Positions 26,381-35,645 are shown, counted from the first letter of the stretch. The stretch: 64,000 nucleotides of DNA from Pseudogracilibacillus sp. (GCA_026169815.1 JAPFDT010000053.1:1-64000); one strand, 5' to 3'. Notes: generated from the letters alone by a model not told the origin. Translations and numbers: made by a program.

Positions 26381-26613
26381 TGGTTACTCCTCAAAATATC
26401 ATAATAGCTAAAATTACCTCAAATAGTAATTAAACAATAATCATAACCTCCCACTAAACTTGATCCAACATTATAAAACAGGAAAAATTCGGAAAAACTA
26501 TTGTTCTTTTTAAGTTAATATAGTAAATTTATAGATAATTAAGCAAAATAGCATCGAGAAATGGGAAATTTAATAAAAATTATCCTGACCAAACAGAGAA
26601 AGGATACGTGACA

Positions 26614-27012
26614 TTGAAGAAAATATGGATATTTGTCTTAGTTGGCTTTTTATTAATAGTCACAGCAACTGGATTAGGGGGGAAGATGTATATGGATAAA
26701 AGAGCAGAAGAGAAAGATGCAGAAAAGATTGCTATAGAGAGAAAATCCGTAGAAGCTCTAAAAGAAACTTTTAAAGATATTAAGTCTATAGAGATTGAAA
26801 AAAGCATGTTTGATGAAATGACAGGAGCGTTCGATGTTTTTGTAAAAATGACAAATCAAGAAAACAAATCAGTTAGATTTTCTTATACTTATTGGAAAGA
26901 TGGAGAAAAGCTTGGGTCTATTGGAATCGAAGATATAGAAATACAATCTGATGGTGTAACGGAAAATAAAATTCTAGTAATTTATTCAAATAAAAAGGAA
27001 GATGAAATTTGA
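26614..27012 (+). CDS. Array unit 4: anchored DUF1433-like immunity candidate, TTG start
   Basis: A 132-residue protein: anchor WIFVLVGFLLIVTATGLGGKMYM, charged helix, then DIKSIEIEKSMFDEMTGAFDVFVKM, closest to unit 1. The ATG of the other units has become A-TTG through one inserted T. TTG at 26614 keeps the same position relative to AGAAAGG; a GTG two codons upstream is possible but inside the spacing. The final A of its TGA is the first A of the toxin ATG. Confidence 0.62.
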   Translation: MKKIWIFVLVGFLLIVTATGLGGKMYMDKRAEEKDAEKIAIERKSVEALKETFKDIKSIEIEKSMFDEMTGAFDVFVKMTNQENKSVRFSYTYWKDGEKLGSIGIEDIEIQSDGVTENKILVIYSNKKEDEI

Positions 27013-27602
27013 TGTTTAATAAAGAAAACTATAAAGATTTAAGTAGGGATGTTTATCGATTAGATCCGAAAGGTAAAAATTATGATTATAATATAAAGGA
27101 AGAAGCGATTAGAAAAATAGAAGGTTTAGATTACCAAATCCTCAAAACCTCAGACAACACTTCCAACGGCATGCAAGCGATGGCAGTCGCGCCAATTAAA
27201 AATGGCGAGGCTGATACATCAGAAATTGTTATTGCTTATGCCGGAACAAACTTTAGTGATAAATTAGATTTATATAGAGACTTTCAATCGGTTATTTTAG
27301 GGAATAAAGAGTCCTTATATGAATTGAAACAAGTTAGCAAAAAAACTATCCCTATTCCCACTCCAGTTGCGAACAGCCAGATTATCACTGCTGAAAAGTT
27401 TGCGGAAGATATTCAGACAGATTATCCCAACGCTGAAGTAACGACTACAGGCCATTCATTAGGAGAATATCTAGCTCTATATGTATCTGCGGAAAAGGGT
27501 TGGGCAAATGTTGGTTTTAATGGTCCTGATCCTTATGACGTGTTATCTCCTGAAGCAAAAAAAGCCATTGAAACTGAAACTAAAAAAGTGGATAGTTTTT
27601 AA
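27012..27602 (+). pseudogene. Array unit 4: class-3 lipase-type toxin, C-terminally truncated
   Basis: The longest toxin remnant, 196 residues: unit-specific N terminus (YKDLSRDVYRLDPKGKNYDY), QILKTSDNTSNGMQAMAVAPIKNG, EIVIAYAGTNFSDKLDLYRDFQSVILGN, and the nucleophile elbow TTTGHSLGEYLALY near residue 147, then GFNGPDPYDVLSPEAKKAI. It ends there, before the catalytic Asp and His and before any C-terminal targeting domain. TslA of S. aureus, a type VII-secreted lipase with N-terminal lipase domain, is the kind of toxin this suggests. No type VII secretion gene is in the window. Confidence 0.65.
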
Positions 27603-27898
27603 ACAATAGAAATGAAATGACCTACTTAATCTTTTAGAAGATGTCCGGTAAAGCATATACTTTTTTTAAGGAATGATAATGTTTAACGGTACCGATAATT
27701 TTTCATTTACGGAATTCTTACATATTTTCAATCAGAAGTATGATTTATTAAATGGAAGTATCCCCACAGCACGTCCACGAAGCAACTAACAACTACGAAT
27801 ATCTCTTTACCTAAATATATTATGTTCCAATAAATATGGTAGAATAAAACTATTCCACAAACGGATCATTTAATTGAAGATACAAAGGAGTTAAACTC
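27603..27898. other. Gene-free spacer after the toxin array
   Basis: About 300 bases. A 36-codon frame from ATG at 27679 (MFNGTDNFSFTEFLHIFNQK...) ends at TAA with no clear ribosome site; it could be debris of the toxin C terminus or nothing. No terminator or known repeat seen. The region just before 27899 carries AAAGGAG for the next gene. Confidence 0.4.
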
Positions 27899-28249
27899 AT
27901 GACTAAACCTAAAATTTATACGATGAGTTTTTCTAGTGTTTATCCACATTATGTAACGAAGGCAGAGAAAAAAGGCCGGACAAAAAAAGAAGTTGATGAA
28001 ATCATCCGATGGTTGACGGGATACAGCCAACAAGAGTTAGAGGCACAATTGGAACAACAAACTGACTTTGAAACCTTCTTTGCGGAAGCGCCTAAGATGA
28101 ATCGTTCACGAAGTTTAATTAAAGGTGTAATCTGCGGTGTTAGAGTAGAAGATATGGAAGAATCAACTATGCAAGAAATTCGTTATTTAGATAAGCTAAT
28201 TGACGAGTTAGCAAAAGGAAAAGTAATGGAGAAGATTTTACGAAAATAA
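27899..28249 (+). CDS. DUF2200 domain protein
   Basis: A 116-residue protein matching DUF2200 along its whole length: [94 protein letters not shown]. The family is widespread in Firmicutes and Bacteroidetes; function unknown. AAAGGAG precedes ATG. Monocistronic, just right of the toxin array. Confidence 0.9.
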   Translation: MTKPKIYTMSFSSVYPHYVTKAEKKGRTKKEVDEIIRWLTGYSQQELEAQLEQQTDFETFFAEAPKMNRSRSLIKGVICGVRVEDMEESTMQEIRYLDKLIDELAKGKVMEKILRK

Positions 28250-28426
28250 AATGAAATGGGAAAGTACTTGAGTTGTTATCGAAAAAGTAGCTTGATTTTT
28301 TATAAGAAATAATTTAACTAAGATTTTTTGCTATGTTTTATCTTAAGTATTTTGTAGTTGTACTGAATCATTTTGCGAACAAATTCGCGATCGATAGTGT
28401 GTATATGATAAGAAGGAGCTAATAAA

Positions 28427-29254
28427 ATGCTGACAGAAAAAGTTCATATTGCTGTACCTACCGCCTTTTATGAAGATGAGTCTTTAAATGTGCAAGGAAC
28501 ACTTGACCATATTCGAAGTCTATATAAACAGGGAATAAAATCGGTTCTTATATCGGGAACTACTGGAGAACAGCATAGTCTGGATCTACAAGAAAAGTTT
28601 GAAATAATTGGCGGTTTAGAAAGAGAAGAAGAACTTATTCATAATATGGAAATTATATTCGGTATAGCTGCAATTAGACAGAAAGAGGCAGAAGCATTAG
28701 CTGAAAAGATTTGTCATACGAAAATATCAGGTATTATGCTCGGATATCCGCCGTATGTAATACCAACACAAAAAGAAGCGATTATTTATACAAACAGGCT
28801 TATACAGCTTAGTCAAAAACCTACTATTTTATATAATAACCCAAAAAGAACAGGGTTTGACTTATCAGAAAATAGTATTATAGAATTAAGTAAACATGAT
28901 TTAGTAGTTGGAATTAAAGATGCTGGCAACAAAGAAAAAGTAGAAAATATAAAACACGGTATGTATAAGCAAAAATTTCATTTTTATGCTGGTGGGGAAG
29001 TAGGATTAGAAGAAAAGGTATTATTTGGTTATAATCGACTTTCCTCGATTGCGGGCAATGCTTTTCCAACAGAAATTAATCAATGGTTTCAAAGTCTACT
29101 TATGGAACAAACAATAAGTACACAAGAAAGAAAAACTATCGACAGTATAATAGAACAAGTTTATTCAGGAAATGCAATTGTAAATTTGAAAAAAATTATA
29201 AATCATCAAGGTATGCCATTAGGGATTTGTAGAAGTCCTATAGGTAATATTTAA
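28427..29254 (+). CDS. Dihydrodipicolinate synthase-family aldolase (DapA-like)
   Basis: A 275-residue TIM-barrel class I aldolase or lyase. Visible: SGTTGEQHSL (the TTGE phosphate/pyruvate loop), the catalytic Tyr in ILYNNPKRTG near residue 136, the Schiff-base Lys in VVGIKDAGN near 164, and the YAGGEVGLEE loop. It is shorter than DapA (about 290) and diverged, so the substrate may be another pyruvate- or 2-oxoacid-derived compound. There is no dap operon nearby. AGAAGGAG precedes ATG. Confidence 0.82.
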   Translation: MLTEKVHIAVPTAFYEDESLNVQGTLDHIRSLYKQGIKSVLISGTTGEQHSLDLQEKFEIIGGLEREEELIHNMEIIFGIAAIRQKEAEALAEKICHTKISGIMLGYPPYVIPTQKEAIIYTNRLIQLSQKPTILYNNPKRTGFDLSENSIIELSKHDLVVGIKDAGNKEKVENIKHGMYKQKFHFYAGGEVGLEEKVLFGYNRLSSIAGNAFPTEINQWFQSLLMEQTISTQERKTIDSIIEQVYSGNAIVNLKKIINHQGMPLGICRSPIGNI

Positions 29255-29320
29255 AATAGATATTATTATAAATGTAGTGAAGAGATAGGTGTTTCCTTTA
29301 AGAAACGAGGGCGCGTAAAT

Positions 29321-29521
29321 ATGACTGATAAAAATAATAATGAAAAAAACTCCTATATTGGTTATGGAGTTGGTTTTGGCTTGCTAGGTGGCGCTATCTT
29401 TTCGTCACTTATCGGAATGTTTTTCGACTCTACTTTGATTTGGGCGTTTGGACCTGGAATAGGCATGATGATAGGAATCGTAATTGGCACAATAATGGAT
29501 TACAATAACAATACAAAATAA
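29321..29521 (+). CDS. Small glycine-zipper membrane protein
   Basis: Sixty-six residues: a polar N terminus (MTDKNNNEKNS), then two hydrophobic helices rich in glycine (YIGYGVGFGLLGGAIFSSLIGMFF and IWAFGPGIGMMIGIVIGTIMDY). No recognised family. An AAGAAACGAGGG-like site precedes ATG. Such proteins are often associated with membrane stability; that is inference. Confidence 0.65.
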   Translation: MTDKNNNEKNSYIGYGVGFGLLGGAIFSSLIGMFFDSTLIWAFGPGIGMMIGIVIGTIMDYNNNTK

Positions 29522-29598
29522 TATTATTTGATGTTTTAAAAGTTGTGCATAAAAGCGTTGAGAAATAAAGAACTCTGTAACATATAAGGAGGATTTAC

Positions 29599-29904
29599 AT
29601 GCCAACATGTCAAAATTGTCATCGTGATTGGAGTTGGAAACAGACGATTAAAAGTCTTTTTACATTGGATACAGCAATGACTTGTCCTTATTGTGAAAGA
29701 AGCCAGTTTCAGACGAAAAAATCAAAAAAGAGATTGGGGTTCTTAAACTTTTTAGTTCTTTTGCCATTATTACTTAATATTTTTTTGAATCTTCCAGTCC
29801 TTATTTTATTAAGTTTATTCCCGCTTTTATTTATATTGATTATGTCATTTAATCCGTTTTTAATACAATTGAGTAATGAAGAAGAACATATTGATTTTAT
29901 GTAG
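29599..29904 (+). CDS. TIGR04104-type zinc-finger membrane protein
   Basis: A 101-residue protein: N-terminal zinc finger with CQNC near residue 4 and CPYC near residue 29, WSWKQ and KSLFTLDTAMTCPYC as in the TIGR04104 group, then two long hydrophobic segments (LNFLVLLPLLLNIFLNLPVLILL...). AAGGAGG precedes ATG. Function unknown. A hairpin with CTTGATTT tail follows. Confidence 0.78.
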   Translation: MPTCQNCHRDWSWKQTIKSLFTLDTAMTCPYCERSQFQTKKSKKRLGFLNFLVLLPLLLNIFLNLPVLILLSLFPLLFILIMSFNPFLIQLSNEEEHIDFM

Positions 29905-29925
29905 GAGTATATAAATATGCGTTAT

Positions 29926-29972
29926 AACAGTGTAGGAAAGCAAACTTTGTGCGCCTACACTGTTCTTGATTT
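29926..29972 (+). terminator. Hairpin after the zinc-finger gene
   Basis: Inverted repeat aacagtgtagg / cctacactgtt with a 17-base loop; tail is only moderately T-rich. Confidence 0.55.
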
Positions 29973-30049
29973 ATACTTCTGAATGCTTTAACTTATACTT
30001 CATTTCTCTAGTCTCACAGAAATGGCAGTAAAAATAAAACCATATAAAT

Positions 30050-30532
30050 TTAACCTGCTAATTTCTGTAAAATAGATACAACATTTAAGTGCGATTGATG
30101 TCCAATTAAATTACCGTGTTTAGATGCTCTATTAGCTCTTTCTTGAAACTCATCTATCCAATTTCTTTCATTAAATTCATTTGCTTCAGTAGCATACATA
30201 GTGAAGGTTTGAGGTACATTAGGGATATCCTGTTTGATAGAATTGCTAGCTCTATCAAAGTCAAAAGTGAGCATGGCATGTTCAAAAAGCGAAATTTCAT
30301 CAGCTTCATGTAGAGCAGTACTAATCTCTTTGAGTTGATCAAAAGTCATATTAGTAACGTCATATTTTTCTGAAAGACTCATCCATATATTTGATGTATC
30401 TTTATTAGTTCCGAATTCATTAGCTACTTTATCTATTTCTTTAGTAAATTCGTGACTAATTTTTGTCTGAGCTGTTTCCGGTTTGGGATATAGCGAATGT
30501 ACTGGTGCTTTAATAGTTTGCTTAATATTCAT
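30050..30532 (-). CDS. Hypothetical cytoplasmic protein, 160 aa
   Basis: A soluble, mostly helical protein: N terminus MNIKQTIKAPVHSLYPKPETA, EFTKEIDKVANEFGT, an acidic middle with YDVTNMTFDQLKEISTALHEADEISLFEHAMLTFDF, and a C-terminal EFQERANRASKHGNLIGHQSHLNVVSILQKLAG. No signal peptide. A GGAGG site precedes ATG. The style recalls Bacillus DUF proteins related to flagellar or sporulation regulons, but I do not recognise it. Confidence 0.6.
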   Translation of the reverse strand: MNIKQTIKAPVHSLYPKPETAQTKISHEFTKEIDKVANEFGTNKDTSNIWMSLSEKYDVTNMTFDQLKEISTALHEADEISLFEHAMLTFDFDRASNSIKQDIPNVPQTFTMYATEANEFNERNWIDEFQERANRASKHGNLIGHQSHLNVVSILQKLAG

Positions 30533-30721
30533 ATTGGAACCTCCAAAAATATTAGATTCTGAAATTTATATCGGTGTTTATTCAAGAATGTTAAGAAAGA
30601 ATACTAAATATTTCATATGATTCATACTATGTAAATACAATATAGTGCATTATAATAAATTCAATTACTTGCTACAATTTCATATTTTTATATTAAAGAA
30701 GGTAATTATTTATTCACTTTA

Positions 30722-31987
30722 TTATTGCGGTTGTTTTTTTAAATATTGTAAAAAGCCTTGTGCAATTTGATTATAGGTGTTTACAATCTTTCTTTCGTCA
30801 ACTGTTATTAGTTTTCTGTCTTTCATAATCCACTTGCCATCAATCATGACGTGCTGAACAGAATAAGCTTTACCGTAAAACAATAAATTATAAAGGTAAG
30901 TAGAAAAATTCACTTTGTTTAGTAATGGCTCTAAATCTGAATCCTTTTTTATGAAAACTAAGTCTGCTTTATAACCATTTTTTATTTGTCCAATATCATC
31001 TTGTAATTTATAGGCTTTTGCCCCGTTTACAGTTACCATTCTAAAAATATCTTCGGCAGAATATTTGTTAACAGGATTATTTATTTTTAATAAGTAATAT
31101 GTTAACCTCATTAACTCCCATACGTTAGTGTGAGAGTAATCAGTCCCTAAACAAACATTCACACCTTTTTCAAGCATAGAATTTACATCTGCAATTCCGG
31201 CACCAGTATCCAAATTAGAAAGAGGACAGTGTACAACTGAACTATTATGTTTTGCTACTAACTCAATATCATCTTCCGACATATAAACACCGTGAAATAA
31301 AACTGTATTATCATCAAGTAAATTCATTTCATTGTAGAGGTCAATACTTGATTTACCAAAGTTAGATTTAACTATTTTCAGTCTCCATTCATTTTCTAAA
31401 CAGTGCGTCATCATAATTGTGTTATATTTTTCCTTAATTTTTTTCAAATTAAGTAATGCGTCATTAGTCATATCCTCTTCCTCTAATAAATGCGTTCCAA
31501 ATAAAATGTTTCCTTCTGACTTATTATAATAATCCTCAATTTCTTCATATGTATCAATTATTCCGCGCATACCAATCTCGTTCATTGCATCACTTAAAAA
31601 TTGTGGTGATTGTGGATCCGAGTCACTTACAAAGGTTACTCCGTTTTTAATCATATCAACATAGCTTTTTTGAGCAATATATGCAAATTCTTTTTCTGAA
31701 ATCTCATTATCTAAGTAATCAAACAACAATTGTTGTATTGTTCCTTGCTCTGAATCATTACACCAATCTTGAAGAGCCATTTCTTGCATTAATCCTTTAG
31801 CGAGAGGTGAGTAGCTGTGAAAATGAGCATTAATTAGACCTGGAATTACTAAATATTCCCTGCAGTCCATATATACCTCTTTCTCATTTTTATTAAAATC
31901 AAAATTTATTCTGTTATTTTTTATTGAAAAATCACGTGTTTCAAATTTCATATTTTCGTTTAAAAAAGTTACATTTTTCAAAATCAT
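30722..31987 (-). CDS. Amidohydrolase (cytosine/guanine or S-adenosylhomocysteine deaminase type)
   Basis: A 421-residue metal-dependent hydrolase of the ATZ/TRZ group. The metal ligands are visible as NAHFHSYSP, MTHCLENEWR, LFHGVYMSEDDIEL and LGTDYSHTNVWELMR; the C-terminal beta sandwich ends with VMIDGKWIMKDRKLI. Close relatives deaminate 5-methylthioadenosine, S-adenosylhomocysteine or guanine. ATG at 31987 has GAGAGGAA seven bases upstream; a longer frame to 32041 has no such site. No operon partner. Confidence 0.82.
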   Translation of the reverse strand: MILKNVTFLNENMKFETRDFSIKNNRINFDFNKNEKEVYMDCREYLVIPGLINAHFHSYSPLAKGLMQEMALQDWCNDSEQGTIQQLLFDYLDNEISEKEFAYIAQKSYVDMIKNGVTFVSDSDPQSPQFLSDAMNEIGMRGIIDTYEEIEDYYNKSEGNILFGTHLLEEEDMTNDALLNLKKIKEKYNTIMMTHCLENEWRLKIVKSNFGKSSIDLYNEMNLLDDNTVLFHGVYMSEDDIELVAKHNSSVVHCPLSNLDTGAGIADVNSMLEKGVNVCLGTDYSHTNVWELMRLTYYLLKINNPVNKYSAEDIFRMVTVNGAKAYKLQDDIGQIKNGYKADLVFIKKDSDLEPLLNKVNFSTYLYNLLFYGKAYSVQHVMIDGKWIMKDRKLITVDERKIVNTYNQIAQGFLQYLKKQPQ

Positions 31988-32373
31988 ATAGTTATTCCTC
32001 TCTGTTATTAATAAAAGAAGTGATATAACATAAGCTTCCATTTTAACATATAAATTATGAACGCTGTAAAATGATTGTAGTAGATATTTAATTTACAGGA
32101 ATGTATTTAAAACTAATATAGTTTATTAATCTATTGAACCCTTTTTTGTTTTCACTCTTGGATATAATCCGTTTGTTTACTGAGTTTTACTAAGATATCA
32201 TTTTTTATTTTATAATTAGATATTCATATATTATGTTAGACTGAATGTTAAGATATATCTTTCTAATTACGATAGATTGTATTTTGGAAATTGAGAAATC
32301 GAAAATATTCAATTTTATTTGTTTGGTATAAATACATGAAACGTAATTGGAGAAATAAAAAGGAGAGAATAAA
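31988..32373. other. Divergent intergenic region between the amidohydrolase and acetyltransferase genes
   Basis: About 390 AT-rich bases. The only recognisable element is a TATGTTAGACTGAATGTTAAG stretch at 32232-32252 with an extended -10 form (TGTTAGACT), the same motif found at three other intergenic sites. No gene, repeat or terminator is evident. Confidence 0.45.
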
Positions 32374-32913
32374 TTGTTTGAATTAAAAGTGAATGAAAAT
32401 GTATCATTAACGTTATTTGAAAAGAGGGATGCTAAAGAATTATTTACTTTAGTTAATGAATCAAGAAACTATTTAAGAGAATGGTTACCGTGGGTTGATC
32501 ATATGCAGCATGAAGCAGATTATGAACCAATAATTGAGATGTGGTTAAAGCAATTTTCCTCCGAGGATGGTTTTCAAGCAGGTATTTTATATGAAGGGAA
32601 AATAGTAGGAATGGTTGGCTTCCATGGTATAGATTGGATGAATAAAAAAACGAGTATTGGCTATTGGTTAGCAGAACAATATCAAGGTAATGGCATTATG
32701 ACAGATGCAGTAAAATCACTATTAGACATTGCATTTACTAAATATAAGCTAAATCGTGTTGAGATTTTATGTGGTGTTAAAAATGTAAAAAGTAGGCATA
32801 TTCCTGAACGACTTGGCTTTAAAGAAGACGGTATAATAAGGGATGCCGAATTTTTATACGATCATTATCATGATTGTGTCTTATATAGTATGCTTGCGAA
32901 AGAGTGGAATTAG
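32374..32913 (+). CDS. GNAT ribosomal-protein-type N-acetyltransferase (RimL-like)
   Basis: A 179-residue GNAT: ESRNYLREWLPWVDHM typical of the RimL/YdaF group, GFQAGILYEGKIVGMVGFHGID, the acetyl-CoA loop SIGYWLAEQYQGNGIMTDAVKSLL, and NRVEILCGVKNVKSRHIPERLGFKEDG. The relative YdaF acetylates proteins; the target here is unknown. A TTG start is used, AAGGAGA eight bases before it. Confidence 0.88.
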   Translation: MFELKVNENVSLTLFEKRDAKELFTLVNESRNYLREWLPWVDHMQHEADYEPIIEMWLKQFSSEDGFQAGILYEGKIVGMVGFHGIDWMNKKTSIGYWLAEQYQGNGIMTDAVKSLLDIAFTKYKLNRVEILCGVKNVKSRHIPERLGFKEDGIIRDAEFLYDHYHDCVLYSMLAKEWN

Positions 32914-32990
32914 CAGAGAGTAGTTGTGTTTATGATAAGTTTAATCTTCATGATATGCTATTGATAGTATGATTTAAAATGGGTGAGTGT

Positions 32991-33719
32991 ATGAGTATTT
33001 TTATTTTGGAAGATGACGTAATTCAAGCAGAATCTTTAAAAAAAGTAGTAAAAGAAATATGCGAGGAGCAACAAATACCATTTGATTTTATTGAAGCGAC
33101 GAGTAGAAGTGAACAAATAATTGAAAAAATCCCACTGACAACTTACCTACCAATCTATTTTTTAGATATTGAAATTAAAAATGAACGAAAAAAAGGGTTA
33201 GAAGTTGCTCAAGAAATTCGAAAGTATAATCCAGAGGGGATTATTGTTTTTGTCACGACACATGCGGAATTTGCTCCGATTTCTTATCAATATATGGTAT
33301 CTGCTTTAACATTTATTGATAAGTCTTTACCATTTAATGAACGTTATCAAATGATTGAAAAGTGTTTACAGCATTATCAGCAGCGGAATACGATTAGTGT
33401 GCCAACAGATGACTTTATTGTTGAAAATGGTCATACGACAGTGAGAATACCATTTGCAACAGTGCAATATATTAAAACGGATGAACCCCATCGTTTATTA
33501 TTAGTAACAGAAGATCGTTCGATTCGTTTTTACGGGAAGTTAAAAGATATTGAAAAGTTAGATGAACGATTAGTTCGCTGTCACCAGTCTTATCTTGTAA
33601 ATACGATGCATATAACTTCGTTTAATGCACGAGCAGGAAGGATTACCTTAAACAATAATCATCATATTCCAGTATCACGTCGGTTAAGTCGTAAAGTTCG
33701 GGACATAGTCAAAGGGTGA
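32991..33719 (+). CDS. LytTR response regulator (AgrA-like)
   Basis: A 242-residue regulator. The receiver domain has FILEDDVIQAE for the acidic pocket, FLDIEI with the phosphoacceptor Asp, VFVTTHAEFAP, and the conserved switch Lys in IDKSL. The LytTR DNA-binding domain follows from about residue 140 (RIPFATVQYIKTDEPHRLLLVT..., LVRCHQSYLVNTMHI, HHIPVSRRLSRKVRD). AgrA, ComE and FasA are relatives. The ATG at 32979 is an alternative start (MGEC). The stop overlaps the kinase region, and the sensor kinase follows. Confidence 0.9.
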   Translation: MSIFILEDDVIQAESLKKVVKEICEEQQIPFDFIEATSRSEQIIEKIPLTTYLPIYFLDIEIKNERKKGLEVAQEIRKYNPEGIIVFVTTHAEFAPISYQYMVSALTFIDKSLPFNERYQMIEKCLQHYQQRNTISVPTDDFIVENGHTTVRIPFATVQYIKTDEPHRLLLVTEDRSIRFYGKLKDIEKLDERLVRCHQSYLVNTMHITSFNARAGRITLNNNHHIPVSRRLSRKVRDIVKG

Positions 33720-33727
33720 ATTTCTTG

Positions 33728-35041
33728 ATGTACATATATGATTTTATTGCAGTCACATTTATAGGAATAAGTCACATTTTATTATATTTTGAATTAATTC
33801 ATTATCGTCGTTTATCTTATCCAAAGTTAATTTTTTTAAGTATTATTTTTACAATATTACTCGGCATTGTAGTGACGGTAACGGGATATCCGGAATTTAA
33901 TGTTATTATGTTTTTCTTCTTTTTGTTAAGTTTAGGTTTAATGCAAATTGAACTAACTTTTATGAAAAATGTATATTTTACATTAGCTAGTATGGTAAGT
34001 ATTACGCTGTTAAAGATAGTGTTAGTTGAAGCGGGTATGACATTATTTATGTGGAGTCCATTTAATTTATATTTATGGACTAATAGTGTAATCAATTTAA
34101 TTGTTTCGATTATTATTGTTATTAGCGTATGGTTTTTACGTCATGCTATTCAAAAGTTTGCCAGATTTATAGTAGAAAGTCCGCTATATTATTTCACTTA
34201 TTTTTTATTTGTTTTAGGACTTGTTATTCTTTTCATTTTAACAGCTCCTACTATTCCTTTCTTAGCTGCACTACATCAAGACTATGGACAATTAAGTTAT
34301 ATTGGTGCTATTATTTTATTTTTTATTTTACTTTTAATGGTATTAATCAGTTCTCATTTAACGAAAGAACAAATGGTCCAAGAACAGCAAGAACGTTTAG
34401 ATGCGGAATTACTAGATTATGTAGAAAAACTAGAAATTTTGCATGATGAATTAGCAGGATTTCGGCATGATTATGTCAATGTGTTATTAACTTTAGATGA
34501 AGGGGTAAGAACGCAAAATATCAAACAAGTTGAAAAAGTGTATTATGAAGTGATTGCACCTACTTCTGAGTTAATTAATAATCGTGAATTTGATATTGTA
34601 AAGTTGTCAGAGATTCAAATTCCAGAAGTGAAAAGTATTTTGAGTGTTAAATTAATTGAAGCCCAGCAACAAAATATTCAAGTAATGATCGATATCCCTC
34701 ATACGATTAGAGAGATTACTATGCCGATTGTCACCTTTATCCGAATTATTTCAATATTACTTGATAATGGAATAGAAGAAACAATGCATAGCAAGGAGAA
34801 AATCTTACAAATTGCCTTTTTTGAAATGGAAGATAGACAATATTTTGTCGTACGTAATAGTTCACAACATCAAACAATTGATTTAGAGAAAATTTATGAA
34901 AAGCATTATTCAAGTAAGTCACCCAATCGCGGTTTTGGATTATACACTGTAAAAAGTATGGTTGATAAATCAGCTAATGTAACGTTAGAAACTATGTTCG
35001 AAGCACCTTTATTTACTCAAACGTTAATAATGAAAAAATAG
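33728..35041 (+). CDS. AgrC-like sensor histidine kinase
   Basis: A 437-residue kinase: six or seven N-terminal membrane helices (to about residue 215), a coiled linker, the HisKA-type helix LHDELAGFRHDYVNVLLTLDEG with the phosphorylated His, and a GHKL ATPase domain with N box SILLDNGIEE and a G box SPNRGFGLYTVKSM. This layout is that of peptide-pheromone receptors such as AgrC and BlpH. Start ATG at 33728 follows AGGGTGA, which contains the regulator's stop. No AgrB protease or AgrD peptide is seen nearby. Confidence 0.88.
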   Translation: MYIYDFIAVTFIGISHILLYFELIHYRRLSYPKLIFLSIIFTILLGIVVTVTGYPEFNVIMFFFFLLSLGLMQIELTFMKNVYFTLASMVSITLLKIVLVEAGMTLFMWSPFNLYLWTNSVINLIVSIIIVISVWFLRHAIQKFARFIVESPLYYFTYFLFVLGLVILFILTAPTIPFLAALHQDYGQLSYIGAIILFFILLLMVLISSHLTKEQMVQEQQERLDAELLDYVEKLEILHDELAGFRHDYVNVLLTLDEGVRTQNIKQVEKVYYEVIAPTSELINNREFDIVKLSEIQIPEVKSILSVKLIEAQQQNIQVMIDIPHTIREITMPIVTFIRIISILLDNGIEETMHSKEKILQIAFFEMEDRQYFVVRNSSQHQTIDLEKIYEKHYSSKSPNRGFGLYTVKSMVDKSANVTLETMFEAPLFTQTLIMKK

Positions 35042-35061
35042 TGGAAGAAAGGAGTCATCAC

Positions 35062-35259
35062 TTGAATCTTTTTGTAGAAATTTTACGAGCTATAGCTAGT
35101 GTTTTACTTATTATAAGTGCTGGTTTCTATTTTAGGCATTTAGAAAAAACTAAAAGACAAAGAAAGCTTGATTCAGTTGAGTTGATTATGTATTTTATGA
35201 TACAGTTTGCATTTATTTTATTCGCTATTAGTTTACTAATTTCAGTATTTTATCTATAA
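35062..35259 (+). CDS. Small two-helix membrane protein after the sensor kinase
   Basis: Sixty-five residues: LFVEILRAIASVLLIISAGFYF, a basic loop (HLEKTKRQRKLDS), and IMYFMIQFAFILFAISLLISV. TTG at 35062 has AGAAAGGAG seven bases upstream; the frame-start GTG at 35041 overlaps the kinase stop. It probably belongs to the AgrCA-like operon and may be the regulated membrane effector or an accessory. Confidence 0.7.
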   Translation: MNLFVEILRAIASVLLIISAGFYFRHLEKTKRQRKLDSVELIMYFMIQFAFILFAISLLISVFYL

Positions 35260-35335
35260 CATTTATTCATCGCTCGATACTGTTGTTTAAAAATTATATT
35301 CAACAAAACTTTTGATGAAAGGTAGGTTTTAAATC

Positions 35336-35596
35336 TTGGGTAAGAAAAGCAATACGTTAGGTGTTTTGTCAATATTAACTGTCATAATAAGCATTATCTT
35401 CTTTTTTATTATAAGAGGTCCTAATGCAAACTTAGCAGTAGGAATAAGTGTATTTACAGTCCTTTCCATAGTTGGGATTATTTTTGCTATAGTATCTAAA
35501 AAGCTATGGTTTGTTATAATTGGTATTGCTCTGAATAGTGCGGTGTTAGTCTTTGCTTACTTCCTTTTGTTAGCAGTAGGAATTAGTGAACCATAA
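35336..35596 (+). CDS. Small membrane protein
   Basis: Eighty-six residues with three hydrophobic helices (LGVLSILTVIISIIFFFII, LAVGISVFTVLSIVGIIFAIVS, LWFVIIGIALNSAVLVFAYFLLL) and little else. A TTG start, with AAAGGTAGG upstream. It precedes another membrane gene by overlap of frames; no family recognised. Confidence 0.65.
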   Translation: MGKKSNTLGVLSILTVIISIIFFFIIRGPNANLAVGISVFTVLSIVGIIFAIVSKKLWFVIIGIALNSAVLVFAYFLLLAVGISEP

Positions 35597-35645
35597 AATT
35601 CGTGCAGTACAGAGTGAAGCGGGATTTTTAGAGAGTAGGAATATT

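Larger units (their letters stand above)
23545..27602 (+). repeat. Four tandem ~1-kb units of immunity-like gene plus lipase-toxin fragment
   Basis: Units begin near 23545, 24546, 25552 and 26557. Each opens with nearly identical DNA (attatcctgwccaaacag, then agaaaggatacgtgac) and an identical anchor coding region. A divergent domain follows, then a divergent toxin N terminus, then a near-identical block encoding ILKTSDNTSNGMQAM...SDKLDL. Units 1-3 share a further ~290-bp tail after the truncation point, non-coding and AT-rich (24316-24545, 25318-25550, 26381-26555). Unit 4 lacks that tail and keeps a longer lipase part. The pattern indicates duplication of one module, with exchange kept in conserved ends and change in the middles. 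Confidence 0.9.

Noticed and set aside
27679..27789. A 36-codon gene after the toxin array
   Set aside because: No ribosome site and no recognisable protein; left as possible debris.
33716..35041. Kinase start at GTG 33716
   Set aside because: AGGGTGA at 33713-33719 would then lie inside the coding sequence; ATG at 33728 is at proper spacing after it.
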